NCBI RefSeq assembly: GCF_002761755.1
Contig: NZ_PEOG01000030.1
Span: 1 to 64,000, forward strand
Direction of reading: 5' to 3'
DNA length: 64,000 nucleotides
From: Roseateles chitinivorans
GTDB lineage: Bacteria; Pseudomonadota; Gammaproteobacteria; Burkholderiales; Burkholderiaceae_C
Shown: positions 35,841 through 44,542 of the stretch, in pieces
Layout of the letters: each line of letters opens with the position of its first letter
How positions within the stretch are numbered: the first letter of the stretch is position 1
Notes under the pieces: model-generated
What the model saw: only the letters and a program-made list of their open reading frames with translations
Databases searched by the model: none
Told to the model about the DNA's origin: nothing
Program-made: the position numbers and the translations under genes

Positions 35841-36560
35841 TCAGCAGCGGCGCCGGCGCAGATCCTGGCGAGCGCTCTCGGCCAGATCGGCGCCACGCAC
35901 GCCGCCCTCGGGGAAGGAGGCCGTGCCCATCTGCAGGCGCACCTGCATCGTCCGCGCGTCCACGCTGTACGGGCTGTTCAGCGCCACCGCCAGGCGGTGT
36001 TGCACCAGATGAGCTTCGCGCAGGCCGGCGTCCAGCAGCAGCACGGCGAAGCTGGTCTCGCCAACCTGCAGGACCATGTCGGTCCCGCGCACCCGGCTGC
36101 GCAGGCGGCGGCCCACCGCCGTCATCAGCTGCGACCGGGTCTCGAGCGCGGCGGCGTGTTCCGCGGCGCCCTCGCCATCGTCGGCGGCCTGCGCTTCGCC
36201 GGACACCGGGGCGGCCACCGTCGCGGTCTCCGGCGCATCGGCCTGCGCCGCCTCCAGCCAGAGCACCGACAGGTGTCCGCCATAGCGGCGGCACTGCGTC
36301 AGCTGGCGCGAGATCATGAGGCCGAACTCGGCCAGCGAGTCGACCCGGGGCACCCACAGCGCCGAGGTCTGCCGCGCCGGCTTGGCAAGCGCGGCCTGGG
36401 CTTCCTCCATGGCGGCGGACGCGACGATGGCGGTGGACAGGCTCATGCGCGACAGCTCCAGGTCGAGGACGGATCCATGCCCGCGTGCGGCGCCGGGCCG
36501 CTCCGCGGGGGACGAATGAAGGGGGTTGAGGACACGACCTGCTGAAGCAGCCCGATCCAT
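35841..36560 (-). CDS. Degenerate GGDEF-like domain protein
   Basis: I choose ATG 36560 because GGGAGG sits just upstream. A GTG at 36599 would add 13 residues without a site. The 239-residue protein has a disordered first 45 residues, then a segment like the GGDEF fold: DSLAEFGLMISRQLTQCRRYGGHLSVLWL, a low-complexity insert (about residues 115-140), then LRSRVRGTDMVLQVGETSFAVLL. There the GG(D/E)EF loop reads VGETSF. The catalytic residues are not conserved, so it is probably a regulatory or binding protein rather than a cyclase. It lies opposite the ECF sigma gene. Confidence 0.6.
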   Translation of the reverse strand: MDRAASAGRVLNPLHSSPAERPGAARGHGSVLDLELSRMSLSTAIVASAAMEEAQAALAKPARQTSALWVPRVDSLAEFGLMISRQLTQCRRYGGHLSVLWLEAAQADAPETATVAAPVSGEAQAADDGEGAAEHAAALETRSQLMTAVGRRLRSRVRGTDMVLQVGETSFAVLLLDAGLREAHLVQHRLAVALNSPYSVDARTMQVRLQMGTASFPEGGVRGADLAESARQDLRRRRC

Positions 36561-36755
36561 GCCGGCCTCCCTTGCCACATTGACCAGCCGTGCCCTCACC
36601 TATCTAAAACGGATTGCTCACCGCCATCCCGACATCCGCTCACAAAAATCTGCTGGGTAGAAACCCTTAAATTGATGTCGAGACCCACCGGTTTGCGTCA
36701 TCCGTCGCCCGGGCCGATGTAACAAGGTCATACACCCCCGCTAGAGTTCCGCCTC

Positions 36756-37310
36756 ATGAAGGACATCACCCAACTGCTGCAAGAAGCTGGTCAAGGCGAC
36801 CGGTCCGCCGCCGACCAGGTGGTGGCGCAGCTGTATGGCGACCTTCAACGGCTGGCGCGGCAGCGCATCCGGCAGGCCGGCGAGATGACGCTGCTCGACA
36901 CCACCGCGCTGGTGCATGAGGCCTGGCTGCGCCTGGCGGGCGCGCAGGGGCAGACCTTCCCCGACCGGCGCCACTTCCTGGCCTACGCGGCGCGGACCAT
37001 GCGCCACGTTGTCATCGACCTGGTGCGGGCGCGCCAGGCCGAGCGCCGCGGCGGCGACCAGCCGGACCTGACGCTCAACACGGCGGTGGTCGACGGCACG
37101 CCCCAGTCCGACGACCACATCCTGCGCGTGCACGAGGCGTTGGAGGAACTGGCGACGATCGATGCGCGGCTGGCGCAGGTGGTGGAGATGCGGTATTTCG
37201 GCGGTCTGCTGGAGCAGGAGATCGCGGAGGCGCTGGGCGTCACCGAAAGGACCATCCAGCGCGACTGGCAGAAGGCGAGAATCCTGCTCTCGATGAGCCT
37301 CAAGGACTGA
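36756..37310 (+). CDS. ECF sigma factor linked to a Ser/Thr kinase
   Basis: This 184-residue protein has sigma-70 region 2 (about residues 25-90, including LLDTTALVHEAWLRLAG and FLAYAARTMRHVVIDLVRARQ) and region 4 (about 125-180, VVEMRYFGGLLEQEIAEALG, then a TERTIQRDWQKARILL helix-turn-helix). This is the ECF type often annotated as Sig-70_X6 and found beside serine/threonine kinases. The place where most sigma factors carry acidic residues in region 2.2 (D-x-E-D) instead holds threonines (Thr49, Thr50) before ALVHEAW. In Vibrio EcfP/PknT, phosphorylation of a region 2 Thr activates the factor. No anti-sigma gene is adjacent. The kinase gene lies 69 bases downstream. Confidence 0.85.
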   Translation: MKDITQLLQEAGQGDRSAADQVVAQLYGDLQRLARQRIRQAGEMTLLDTTALVHEAWLRLAGAQGQTFPDRRHFLAYAARTMRHVVIDLVRARQAERRGGDQPDLTLNTAVVDGTPQSDDHILRVHEALEELATIDARLAQVVEMRYFGGLLEQEIAEALGVTERTIQRDWQKARILLSMSLKD

Positions 37311-37379
37311 CCCCCGGGTCGGCACCGCGCGGTCCGTCGCCACCGCCCAAGACGCTCAGGAATCCCAAGACGCCCGACG

Positions 37380-40103
37380 ATGGACGCACTCGATAAACAG
37401 CGCTGGATCGCGCTGAGTCCGCTGCTCGACGAACTGCTCGACCTGGAGGAGCCCGCGCGGGGTCGCCGCCTCGCGGAGATCCGCGCCGGCGACGTCGCGA
37501 TGGCCGAGCATCTGGAGGCGCTGCTGGCGCGCGATGCTGCGCTCGATGACGACCGCTTCCTGGAACAGCCCGCGGCGGAGGCGCTGCAGGGTCCGGTGCC
37601 GTCGTCGGTGCCGCCGCTGGACTTCCGCGGCGAGACGCTCGGGCCCTATGAGCTGGAGCGTGAGCTCGGCCAGGGCGGCATGGGCGCGGTGTGGCTGGCG
37701 AGCCGGGCCGACGGGCGCTTCGAGGGCCAGGTGGCGGTCAAGTTCCTGAAGTCGGGGCTGTTCGGCAAGGGCGACAGCGGCCGCTTCGAGCGCGAGGGGC
37801 AGATCCTCGCGCGGCTCTCGCATCCGAACATCGCGCGGCTGCTGGACGCCGGCGTGCATCACGGGCACCAGCCCTACCTGGTGCTGGAGTATGTCGACGG
37901 CCTGCCGATCGATCGCTATTGCCAGGTCAACGGGCTGGATGTCGAGTCGCGGATCAAGCTGTTCCTGGACGTGCTGGCGGCGGTGGCGCATGCGCACCAG
38001 CGGCTGATCCTGCACCGGGACCTCAAGCCCAGCAACATCCTGGTGACGCACGACGGGCAGGTGAAGCTGCTGGACTTCGGCATCGCCAAGCTGCTGGACG
38101 ACGCGACGCATGCGGGCGTGGCCACGGAGCTCACGCAGCGGGCCGGCAGCGCGTTCACGCCGCAGTACGCGGCGCCGGAGCAGGTGCAGCAGGCCGACGT
38201 GACGACGGCCACCGACGTGTACGCGCTGGGCGTGTTGCTGTACCAGATGCTCGGCGGCCGCCATCCGACGGCGGACGACACGCAGACCCACCTGGACCGG
38301 CTGCGGGCGGTGGTCGAGCTGGTGCCCAAGCGGCTGTCGGACGTGGCGAGCGACCAGCTCGACCCGGTGATCGCGCGCCAGGCCAAGCTGCTGCGCGGCG
38401 ACCTGGACACGATCGTCGGCAAGGCGCTGAAGAAGAAGCCGTCCGAGCGCTATGCCAACGCGGAGTCGATGGCGGTCGACCTGCGGCACTGGCTGGCGCA
38501 TGAGCCGATCACGGCGCGGCCGGACACGCGGCTGTACGTGCTGGGCCGCTTCGTGCGGCGGCACCGGTGGAGCGTGGCAGCGAGCAGCGTGGCGGTGCTG
38601 GCGCTGGTGTCGCTGACGGGGCTGAGCGTGCTGCAGGCGCGGCGGGCGGAACGGGCGGAGCACCAAGCGCAGGAACGGCGGCAGCAGGCGGATGATCTGC
38701 TGAGCTACATGCTCGGCGAGTTCGCCGACAAGCTGCGGCCGATTGGGCGGCTGGAGCTGTTGGATAGCGTGGGCAGCAAGGCGCTCTCTTACCTGGCCCA
38801 GGACGCGAACGCGTCGCCGATGGAGCGGCTGCAGCGCGCCAAGGCATTGAGCGTTATCGGCGAAGTACGCGTGTCCAAGCGGAATCTGAAGGAGGCGCTT
38901 GAGCCATTGGAGGCGGCCCGTAAGCTACTGGAGGGCGCCCCGCCTCCCGGCGTGCAGTCGGGCGAATGGAGAAAGGCGCAGGGCGCTGCGGCGTTCTGGG
39001 TCGGACATGCTCATTACTATTCACGCGAGATGGACAAGGCGACGGAAGCTTGGCTCGCCTACCGCGACGCCGGGCAAGCCTGGGTCGACGCAGAACCGGG
39101 GAACCGGGAGGCGTTGATCGAGCTCTCTTATGCCTACAACAGTCTTGGAACCGCGAGGCTGGAGACGGCTGATCTCACTGGCGCGCTGGATCATTTCAGG
39201 CGGTCCATCGCCTACAAGCGTGAAGCTGTCGCCGGCGCAGATCCCAAGGATATGGGCGTTAGAGGAGATCTTGCGGACAGCCTAAGCTGGCTTGGCACCA
39301 CCTACTTCATGCGAGGACAGACGCAGGCGGCCGACAACATGTTCGCCGAAGCGACGACAGTCATTGCTGGAGTTCGAGAACGCGCGCCAGGCGACGGCGC
39401 ATGGGCTTACAGAGAAGCGTTCATGCGCAGATGGCGCGCTGAAGCGCTCTTCCGTCTCGGGAAACCGGGGGAAGCACTCCGTCATGCCAATGCGTCTGTG
39501 GAGTTGCTACGCACGCTCCACGCACAGGATCCTGCCAATACCCAATGGCGGCTCAATCTGCTTCTGAGCCAAGTGGCGCAGTTGGACTTCGAGTGGCAAG
39601 CCTTGCCCTCCAATGAGCGCTTGAATCGCGCCAATCAGCTGAAGGTGCAGATCGAGCAGTTCTCCAAGGGCAAACCGGCAAGCAATCCGAGGTTGCTCGA
39701 AGCTTGGGGGCGTTGGTCAGTGCTCATGGCCAAAACCCTGGCCACGCGGGGCGACATCGCCGGCGCGATGAAGGTCCTCGATGACGAATCGCACTCCGAA
39801 AATTCGATGAAGGCGGTGCAATTGCCCGACATCCGCTCAGTATCCATTTACGTAGAAACGCGCCTTCAGATCATTGCACTCGCGCGCGCGCATCCGAGCT
39901 CTCGCGGCACGGTAGACCTGCAACTTCGATGCAAAGAGATAGATGACATCACGTTGAAGATACCTGCGGCAATTGGTGTTCATCGGCTGATCACCCAGGC
40001 TTGGGTTGAGGCCCAATCCTGTCTTGGACGGGGGCAGCGGGAAGAGACTAGGCGCGCGGCGGAATGGCTTGCGCACGATCGCTCTCTTGAGTCGCCGTCC
40101 TGA
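37380..40103 (+). CDS. Transmembrane Ser/Thr protein kinase with TPR-like C-terminal part
   Basis: This 907-residue protein has a eukaryote-like kinase domain (about residues 90-375): GQGGMGAVW (about 98), the VAVKFLK lysine, catalytic HRDLKPSN (about 212-219), LLDFGIAK and APEQ. One membrane helix follows (about 400-420, SVAASSVAVLALVSLTGLSV). The C-terminal 480 residues are helical repeats like TPRs, predicted outside the membrane, and would sense or bind a partner. It probably phosphorylates and controls the adjacent ECF sigma factor. Base composition falls from about 75% GC in the kinase part to about 55% in the repeat region (lines near 39121 and 39841), so the sensor half may have been acquired separately. 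Confidence 0.87.
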   Translation: MDALDKQRWIALSPLLDELLDLEEPARGRRLAEIRAGDVAMAEHLEALLARDAALDDDRFLEQPAAEALQGPVPSSVPPLDFRGETLGPYELERELGQGGMGAVWLASRADGRFEGQVAVKFLKSGLFGKGDSGRFEREGQILARLSHPNIARLLDAGVHHGHQPYLVLEYVDGLPIDRYCQVNGLDVESRIKLFLDVLAAVAHAHQRLILHRDLKPSNILVTHDGQVKLLDFGIAKLLDDATHAGVATELTQRAGSAFTPQYAAPEQVQQADVTTATDVYALGVLLYQMLGGRHPTADDTQTHLDRLRAVVELVPKRLSDVASDQLDPVIARQAKLLRGDLDTIVGKALKKKPSERYANAESMAVDLRHWLAHEPITARPDTRLYVLGRFVRRHRWSVAASSVAVLALVSLTGLSVLQARRAERAEHQAQERRQQADDLLSYMLGEFADKLRPIGRLELLDSVGSKALSYLAQDANASPMERLQRAKALSVIGEVRVSKRNLKEALEPLEAARKLLEGAPPPGVQSGEWRKAQGAAAFWVGHAHYYSREMDKATEAWLAYRDAGQAWVDAEPGNREALIELSYAYNSLGTARLETADLTGALDHFRRSIAYKREAVAGADPKDMGVRGDLADSLSWLGTTYFMRGQTQAADNMFAEATTVIAGVRERAPGDGAWAYREAFMRRWRAEALFRLGKPGEALRHANASVELLRTLHAQDPANTQWRLNLLLSQVAQLDFEWQALPSNERLNRANQLKVQIEQFSKGKPASNPRLLEAWGRWSVLMAKTLATRGDIAGAMKVLDDESHSENSMKAVQLPDIRSVSIYVETRLQIIALARAHPSSRGTVDLQLRCKEIDDITLKIPAAIGVHRLITQAWVEAQSCLGRGQREETRRAAEWLAHDRSLESPS

Positions 40104-40132
40104 CATTCCAAACCACAGCTCAAGGAGAGAAC

Positions 40133-40522
40133 ATGTCCTACTCTGTCTACGTCGAGGCAAAAATCAGTGCCGATGGGAACTTCGCCGATTGCAAGTACTT
40201 CAAGGACTACCAGGGAACGGAAGAGATTCCGGGCTCGGAGATCCACATTCCGATCGATTCTGGCAACTGCATCTTCTCCCAGGCGGAGAGCACCGAGCTG
40301 CTGCTGATCGGCGCGACGTTCAAGACCATCGGCTCGACGCCTGGCATGAATGCCAGCAACTTCGCTCCCGCTGATGATGAGAATAACGTCAGCTTCGCCA
40401 TGCCCACGACGCAATCGATCGTCAAGGGCGTCGTGCTGCTTTTCTCGACGCCCGGAACGGTCCAGAACCTCTACCCGAGCAGCGATCCCCAGGTACTGAA
40501 CGACGGTCCTGCGACCTGCTGA
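40133..40522 (+). CDS. Small protein of the sigma/kinase module, unknown function
   Basis: This 129-residue protein starts at ATG 40133 with AAGGAGA upstream. It has no signal peptide, is acidic and rich in Ser/Thr/Asn, and has two Cys near the middle plus one at the C-terminus (ending GPATC). I do not recognise it. It sits 29 bases after the kinase gene, with lower GC than the sigma gene, and is followed by a strong hairpin terminator at 40544-40570. It is therefore the last gene of the sigma/kinase unit and may be the ligand, effector or product under its control. Confidence 0.6.
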   Translation: MSYSVYVEAKISADGNFADCKYFKDYQGTEEIPGSEIHIPIDSGNCIFSQAESTELLLIGATFKTIGSTPGMNASNFAPADDENNVSFAMPTTQSIVKGVVLLFSTPGTVQNLYPSSDPQVLNDGPATC

Positions 40523-40543
40523 TCTCATCGTCCGTGCCGATAC

Positions 40544-40570
40544 GCAAAGGGCCGCATCGCGGTCCTTTGC
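40544..40570. terminator. Hairpin terminator between convergent genes
   Basis: GCAAAGGGCCGC (40544-40555), loop ATC, GCGGTCCTTTGC (40559-40570) gives a 12-bp stem with one G:T pair. It lies 22 bases after the small-protein stop and touches the stop of the convergent gene at 40571. No clean T-run follows, but the position fits a shared terminator. Confidence 0.65.
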
Positions 40571-41194
40571 TCATTCACGAGGACCGACCAGCGCCGCCAT
40601 GGCCTCCTCCCCCATCACCCGTCCCAACCGGGACGGGTTCACCCGATCCATCACCCGCGCATCGAGGGTGAACTCCTTCTGCTGCGTATAGGCCACCGCG
40701 CCAATCCGCGGCTGGCTGCCGGCCGCCTGCGGGCCCAGCAGCCCCAGCACTGGATACACCCGCAGCCGCGCGATCAGCACCCCTTGCGCGACGTCGGCGA
40801 ACAGCGCCGTCTCCAGCACCCGCGTGCACCCGCGCCGCTGCACCTCGGCAAGCAGCCCCTGCAGGTTGCGCGGCAGGTCGATCGCCGAAACCGGCAGCAC
40901 CAGATTGATCACCGGCAACCCCGCGGCCGCGAGCGGCTCGCGCACGGCGAGGTTGAAGGCGCTGTTGGCCTCGTCCCAGCGCCGATTGGCCGCCGGCTGC
41001 TCCGGATCGAAGTTGCGGCCCTGGCCGAACAGCAGCACGCACGGCGCGCCCGGCGCGGCGCTCGAGGCGGCTCCCGGACCGGCGACGGCTGGCGTCTGGG
41101 CCATTGCCGGCGTGCCGCTCATGAGCAGGACCGTGGTGAGCTGGACAGTCAGGGCGGCGATCTGAAACGCCTGTCGGAAGTGCGGTCTCGGCAT
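40571..41194 (-). CDS. Exported protein of unknown function
   Basis: I start this gene at ATG 41194 (207 residues, MPRPHFRQAFQ). A hydrophobic signal (about residues 12-32, ALTVQLTTVLLMSGTPAMAQ) is followed by a mature part with CVLLFGQGRNFDPEQPA and later RGCTRVLETALFADV, DARVMDRVNPSRLG. It looks like a periplasmic protein, but I recognise no family. It is divergent from the BamE-like lipoprotein gene, with 63 bases between the starts. Confidence 0.6.
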   Translation of the reverse strand: MPRPHFRQAFQIAALTVQLTTVLLMSGTPAMAQTPAVAGPGAASSAAPGAPCVLLFGQGRNFDPEQPAANRRWDEANSAFNLAVREPLAAAGLPVINLVLPVSAIDLPRNLQGLLAEVQRRGCTRVLETALFADVAQGVLIARLRVYPVLGLLGPQAAGSQPRIGAVAYTQQKEFTLDARVMDRVNPSRLGRVMGEEAMAALVGPRE

Positions 41195-41257
41195 GGGGCG
41201 GATTGTGCGTCGCCGGGCTCGCCGCACAATGGCCGCTTCGTCTGGCAGGAGAGAACG

Positions 41258-41782
41258 ATGCGCGAGTGGACGAGCCCGGGCCCGCTGGGCACGGCGGTCG
41301 TGGCGGTGGTCGCGACGGTGGCGCTGGGCGGCTGCACGACGCCGCTCAAGGACCAGCGTCTGCAGCCCGGCGTCACGAGCGGCGCCGAGGTGCAGCAGCT
41401 TTACGGTCCGCCGAGCCACGTCTGGTCCGAGGCCGACGGCGGCCACACGCTGGAGTACGCCACCCAGCCTTTCGGCCGCACCTGCTACATGGTGCGGCTC
41501 GATGCCCAGGACCGCTTCGTGAGCGTGGTCGACGGCCTGTCGCCAGCGAGCCGCAACCGCATCGTGCCGGGCATGACACCCGAGCAGGTGAACCGCATCC
41601 TCGGCCGCGAACGCACCCGCGTGTTCTTCAAGCTCAGCGGCGAGGACGTCTGGGACTGGAACATCGAGCCCGAGATGAACGGCTACCTGCTGCGCTTCAA
41701 TGTGCACTTCAAGAACGGGGTGGTGTTCCGCACCTCGCAGAGCGTGGTCTATCCGGACCGGCGATTCTTCTGGGACGACTGA
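41258..41782 (+). CDS. SmpA/BamE-like outer membrane lipoprotein
   Basis: This 174-residue protein starts at ATG 41258 with AGGAG upstream. It has a lipoprotein signal ending LGGC (about residue 26). The mature part has two BamE-like segments, QPGVTSGAEVQQLYGPPSHVW and VPGMTPEQVNRILGRERTRV, each with the G-x-T-x(5)-LG/YG pattern of SmpA/OmlA proteins. BamE is a small lipoprotein of the outer membrane beta-barrel assembly complex. This copy is longer than classical BamE and may be a paralogue with another envelope role. Confidence 0.7.
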   Translation: MREWTSPGPLGTAVVAVVATVALGGCTTPLKDQRLQPGVTSGAEVQQLYGPPSHVWSEADGGHTLEYATQPFGRTCYMVRLDAQDRFVSVVDGLSPASRNRIVPGMTPEQVNRILGRERTRVFFKLSGEDVWDWNIEPEMNGYLLRFNVHFKNGVVFRTSQSVVYPDRRFFWDD

Positions 41783-41929
41783 GTCGGCAGCGCTCGCGCT
41801 CTCCTCCCTAAGGGGGAACTCCAGCCCCTCGCCTGTGACGGATTCAATACAGCCCCGGCACAGCCACGGGACTGACAAGCGCCGCGCCGCGCCTGCTCAC
41901 TACACTCCCCGCCCTGGAGGGAGAAGAGG

Positions 41930-43906
41930 ATGTCGAACCAATCCGTCGGCCTGGCGCCCCGCGCACTGGCCATGGTCATCGACGGCGCGCTGATGCTCGC
42001 CGCGAGCACGCTGCTGATGTGGGCCGTCTATGGCGACCCGGTGTCCAAATGGACTGACCTGCGCCCCGGCACCCTCGCCATCAACTGGCTGCTGCCGCTC
42101 GCCGTCTGCGTGCTGTTCTGGAGCTGGCAAGGCGCCACGCCCGGCAAGCTGGTCGCCGGCATCAAGGTCGTCGACACCCGCAGCGGCAAGCACCCGTCGC
42201 CACTGCAAGCCGCCCTGCGCTGGGTCGGCTACCTCGTGTCCGCGATCCCGCTGTTCGCCGGATTCCTCTGGGCCCGGGTCGACGCCGAGGGCCGCACCTG
42301 GCATGACCGCCTCTCCCGCACCGCCGTCGAGCGCAGCCGCGAGGCGCCCGCCGACGGCGAGGGCCTGCTCATCGGCTACATCGCCAGCCACTGGCGCGGC
42401 GAGCAGAACCTGGCGCAGAGCTTCTGGATCAACCATGTCCTGCTGACCTGGCCCGTCGCCGCCGGCGTGCAGGGCCTGGTCGCCTGGCTCGCGACCAAGA
42501 GCGAGGGCCTGCAGGGCGTCGCGATCGCGCTGCTGATCGCCTGGCCGCTGCTGATCGTGATCGAAGTCTGGAGCGCCGTCGGCACCTGGCGCTCGGTGCG
42601 CGGCTACGTCGACGCCGGCGGCTCCTACCTGATCTCCGGGCTCGCGCGGCTGTCGCTGTTGGGCTCCTTCCTGCAGATCGCCTTCTCGCTCGCGCTGGGC
42701 GTGTTCTCCGAGTTCCCGGAGCTGTGGAAGCTCGCGCGCGGCATCGATCCGATCGGCAACGTGCGCCTGTCCGTCAGCGCCGACGGCCGCACGATGCAGT
42801 TCAACGGCCCGATCGGCGCCGGCGACGCGCATCGCCTGGGCACGCTGCTGTCGGAATCACCGGCGGTGCGTCTGCTGGAGGTCGCCTCTCCCGGCGGCCG
42901 CGTCACCGAGGCCGAGCGCATGGTGGAGCTGATCCGCCAGCGCGGCGTCGGCACGCGCGCGGTCGGCAACTGCGAAAGCGCCTGCACCCTGGTCTTCCTG
43001 GCCGGCAACAAGCGCCAGCTCATGCCCGGTGCGCAGCTGGGCTTCCATCGCGCCAGCAGCGGCACCTTCAACCCGGCCTTCGACGAGATCGCCAACCAGG
43101 AGCTCGCCCGCACCTACCGCCGCATGGAGCTGCCCGAGGACTTCATCGAGAAGACGCTCAGCACGCCGTCGCGCCGCATGTGGTATCCGGCGGCCGACGA
43201 CCTGGTGCGCCACTCGCTGATCCTGCCGCCGCCCCGGACGCTGGACGTGGCCCTGCCCGAAGGCGACAAGCCCGGCCAGTACGCGCCGCTGGTCGACTAC
43301 GTCAACGCTCTGCGGGCGAGCGACGCGTGGTTCCGGCTCGACCAGCGCTTCCCCGGCCTGATCGACGACGCCGCCGGCCGCATGCGCAACGCCCACATGG
43401 CGCTGGCCGGATCGGAACACGCCGCCGCCGGCGCGCAGATCGCGGCCCAGGCCGCGCTCGCACCGAACGTGCGGGAAATGCTGCTGAACGGCTCGCGCGA
43501 CCTGCGCCGGCGCTACCTGCAGGTGCTGCGGGCGCAGTTGACCGCGGCCCAGGCGCTCGGCGCGGAAACCTGCCAGTCCTGGCTGTCGGGCTCGCCGGTG
43601 CCGCGCCGCCTGCTGCCGGAGGAAGCCATGGCCCTGGAAGCCCGCTGGCTGACCGAGTCCGCCGCGGAGACCGCACCGCTGCGCGCGCGTGCGCTGCAGG
43701 CGACGGCGCTGGAACTCGAGGTCGTGGCCCGCACGGTCGGCGCCACCGCGGCGGGCGCCTTCTCCAAGCTTTGGACCGACGGCGATGCCGGCCCGGCGCC
43801 CATCAGCTGCGAGCGCGCCAGCCTGGTGCTGAACCAGCTGCAGCGCAGCACGGCGGTCGCGCCGCGGGAACTGGCGGAGCGGGTGGTATTCCAGAACGTG
43901 CGCTGA
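41930..43906 (+). CDS. RDD membrane domain fused to ClpP-like protease domain
   Basis: This 658-residue protein begins with an RDD-type membrane region (about residues 1-135): APRALAMVIDGALMLAASTLL and QGATPGKLVAGIKVVDTRSG are characteristic, and RTWHDRLSRTAVER closes it. More hydrophobic helices follow to about residue 265. From about 275-400 the sequence follows a ClpP/crotonase-like fold: LLEVASPGGRVTEAERM, then VGNCESACTLVFLAG with the probable nucleophile Ser, and AQLGFHRAS with the His. The remaining about 250 residues are helical and unassigned. It may be a membrane-tethered periplasmic protease. A terminator follows the gene. Confidence 0.7.
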   Translation: MSNQSVGLAPRALAMVIDGALMLAASTLLMWAVYGDPVSKWTDLRPGTLAINWLLPLAVCVLFWSWQGATPGKLVAGIKVVDTRSGKHPSPLQAALRWVGYLVSAIPLFAGFLWARVDAEGRTWHDRLSRTAVERSREAPADGEGLLIGYIASHWRGEQNLAQSFWINHVLLTWPVAAGVQGLVAWLATKSEGLQGVAIALLIAWPLLIVIEVWSAVGTWRSVRGYVDAGGSYLISGLARLSLLGSFLQIAFSLALGVFSEFPELWKLARGIDPIGNVRLSVSADGRTMQFNGPIGAGDAHRLGTLLSESPAVRLLEVASPGGRVTEAERMVELIRQRGVGTRAVGNCESACTLVFLAGNKRQLMPGAQLGFHRASSGTFNPAFDEIANQELARTYRRMELPEDFIEKTLSTPSRRMWYPAADDLVRHSLILPPPRTLDVALPEGDKPGQYAPLVDYVNALRASDAWFRLDQRFPGLIDDAAGRMRNAHMALAGSEHAAAGAQIAAQAALAPNVREMLLNGSRDLRRRYLQVLRAQLTAAQALGAETCQSWLSGSPVPRRLLPEEAMALEARWLTESAAETAPLRARALQATALELEVVARTVGATAAGAFSKLWTDGDAGPAPISCERASLVLNQLQRSTAVAPRELAERVVFQNVR

Positions 43907-43935
43907 CGCACCATCACCAACACCTCACCAATGAG

Positions 43936-43959
43936 AAGGCCCTCCTGCGGAGGGCCTTT
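43936..43959 (+). terminator. Intrinsic terminator after the RDD-ClpP-like gene
   Basis: AAGGCCCTCC (43936-43945), loop TGC, GGAGGGCCTT (43949-43958) makes a perfect 10-bp stem followed by a short T stretch. It lies 30 bases after the stop at 43906. Confidence 0.8.
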
Positions 43960-44000
43960 CCTTATCTGGCGCACGGCATTCATGCCGGTGGCCGTCGCGC

Positions 44001-44477
44001 TCAGTCCTCATCGCCGAGCCCGGCGGCCGCCTTCGCTCGCAGGCGGGCATGGACGTAAGCACCTTGCGGGATGTGCAGCAGGTCGGCGATGCGCCACAGG
44101 GTGTGCCGTTCGATGTCGCCGAGTCGGCCGTCGGCATAGGCCACGCCCCACATCAGCTCGAGCAGGCGCAGCTTCTGCGGCATCTCCCAGCGCTCGTCGA
44201 TCGGCGAGGTGAACGCGAACAGGTCGGAGGCGGTGCGCGCGGTGCGCTCGGCCTGCGCGGTCAGCGCGTCGGCCTCGTCGTCGGAGACCGCGAACAGCGC
44301 GGTCAGGGCGCGGCGGACCGCGGTGCGTTCGAGGCCGGAGAAATCGGCGTCCGCCCGCATGACTTCGACCAGCAGCACCGCCGCCGCCAGCGGCAGCGAC
44401 GGCGTGCCGCCCCGCGAGCGCCCGAACGCGTCATCCGGCGCCAGCGTGTCGAAGAGGTCCATCAGCGACTTGAACAT
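44001..44477 (-). CDS. TerB family protein
   Basis: This 158-residue helical protein follows the TerB (tellurite resistance/DjlA-like) pattern: LPLAAAVLLVEVMRADADFSGLER (residues about 28-52), then LLELMWGVAYADGRLGDIE near residue 110. The Asp/Glu after each helix is typical of the metal-binding TerB fold. Many TerB proteins are single-domain and not tied to tellurite. No ter genes are adjacent, so the role is unknown. Confidence 0.8.
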   Translation of the reverse strand: MFKSLMDLFDTLAPDDAFGRSRGGTPSLPLAAAVLLVEVMRADADFSGLERTAVRRALTALFAVSDDEADALTAQAERTARTASDLFAFTSPIDERWEMPQKLRLLELMWGVAYADGRLGDIERHTLWRIADLLHIPQGAYVHARLRAKAAAGLGDED

Positions 44478-44542
44478 GGCGGCATGGTGGCACGCCGGTG
44501 ATCGCCGGCCTTATGCGCGTCTTAAGCCGCTGACCCTCACCC

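Noticed and set aside
44001-44477. Tellurite resistance operon
   Set aside because: Only a single TerB-type gene is present, with no other ter genes around it.
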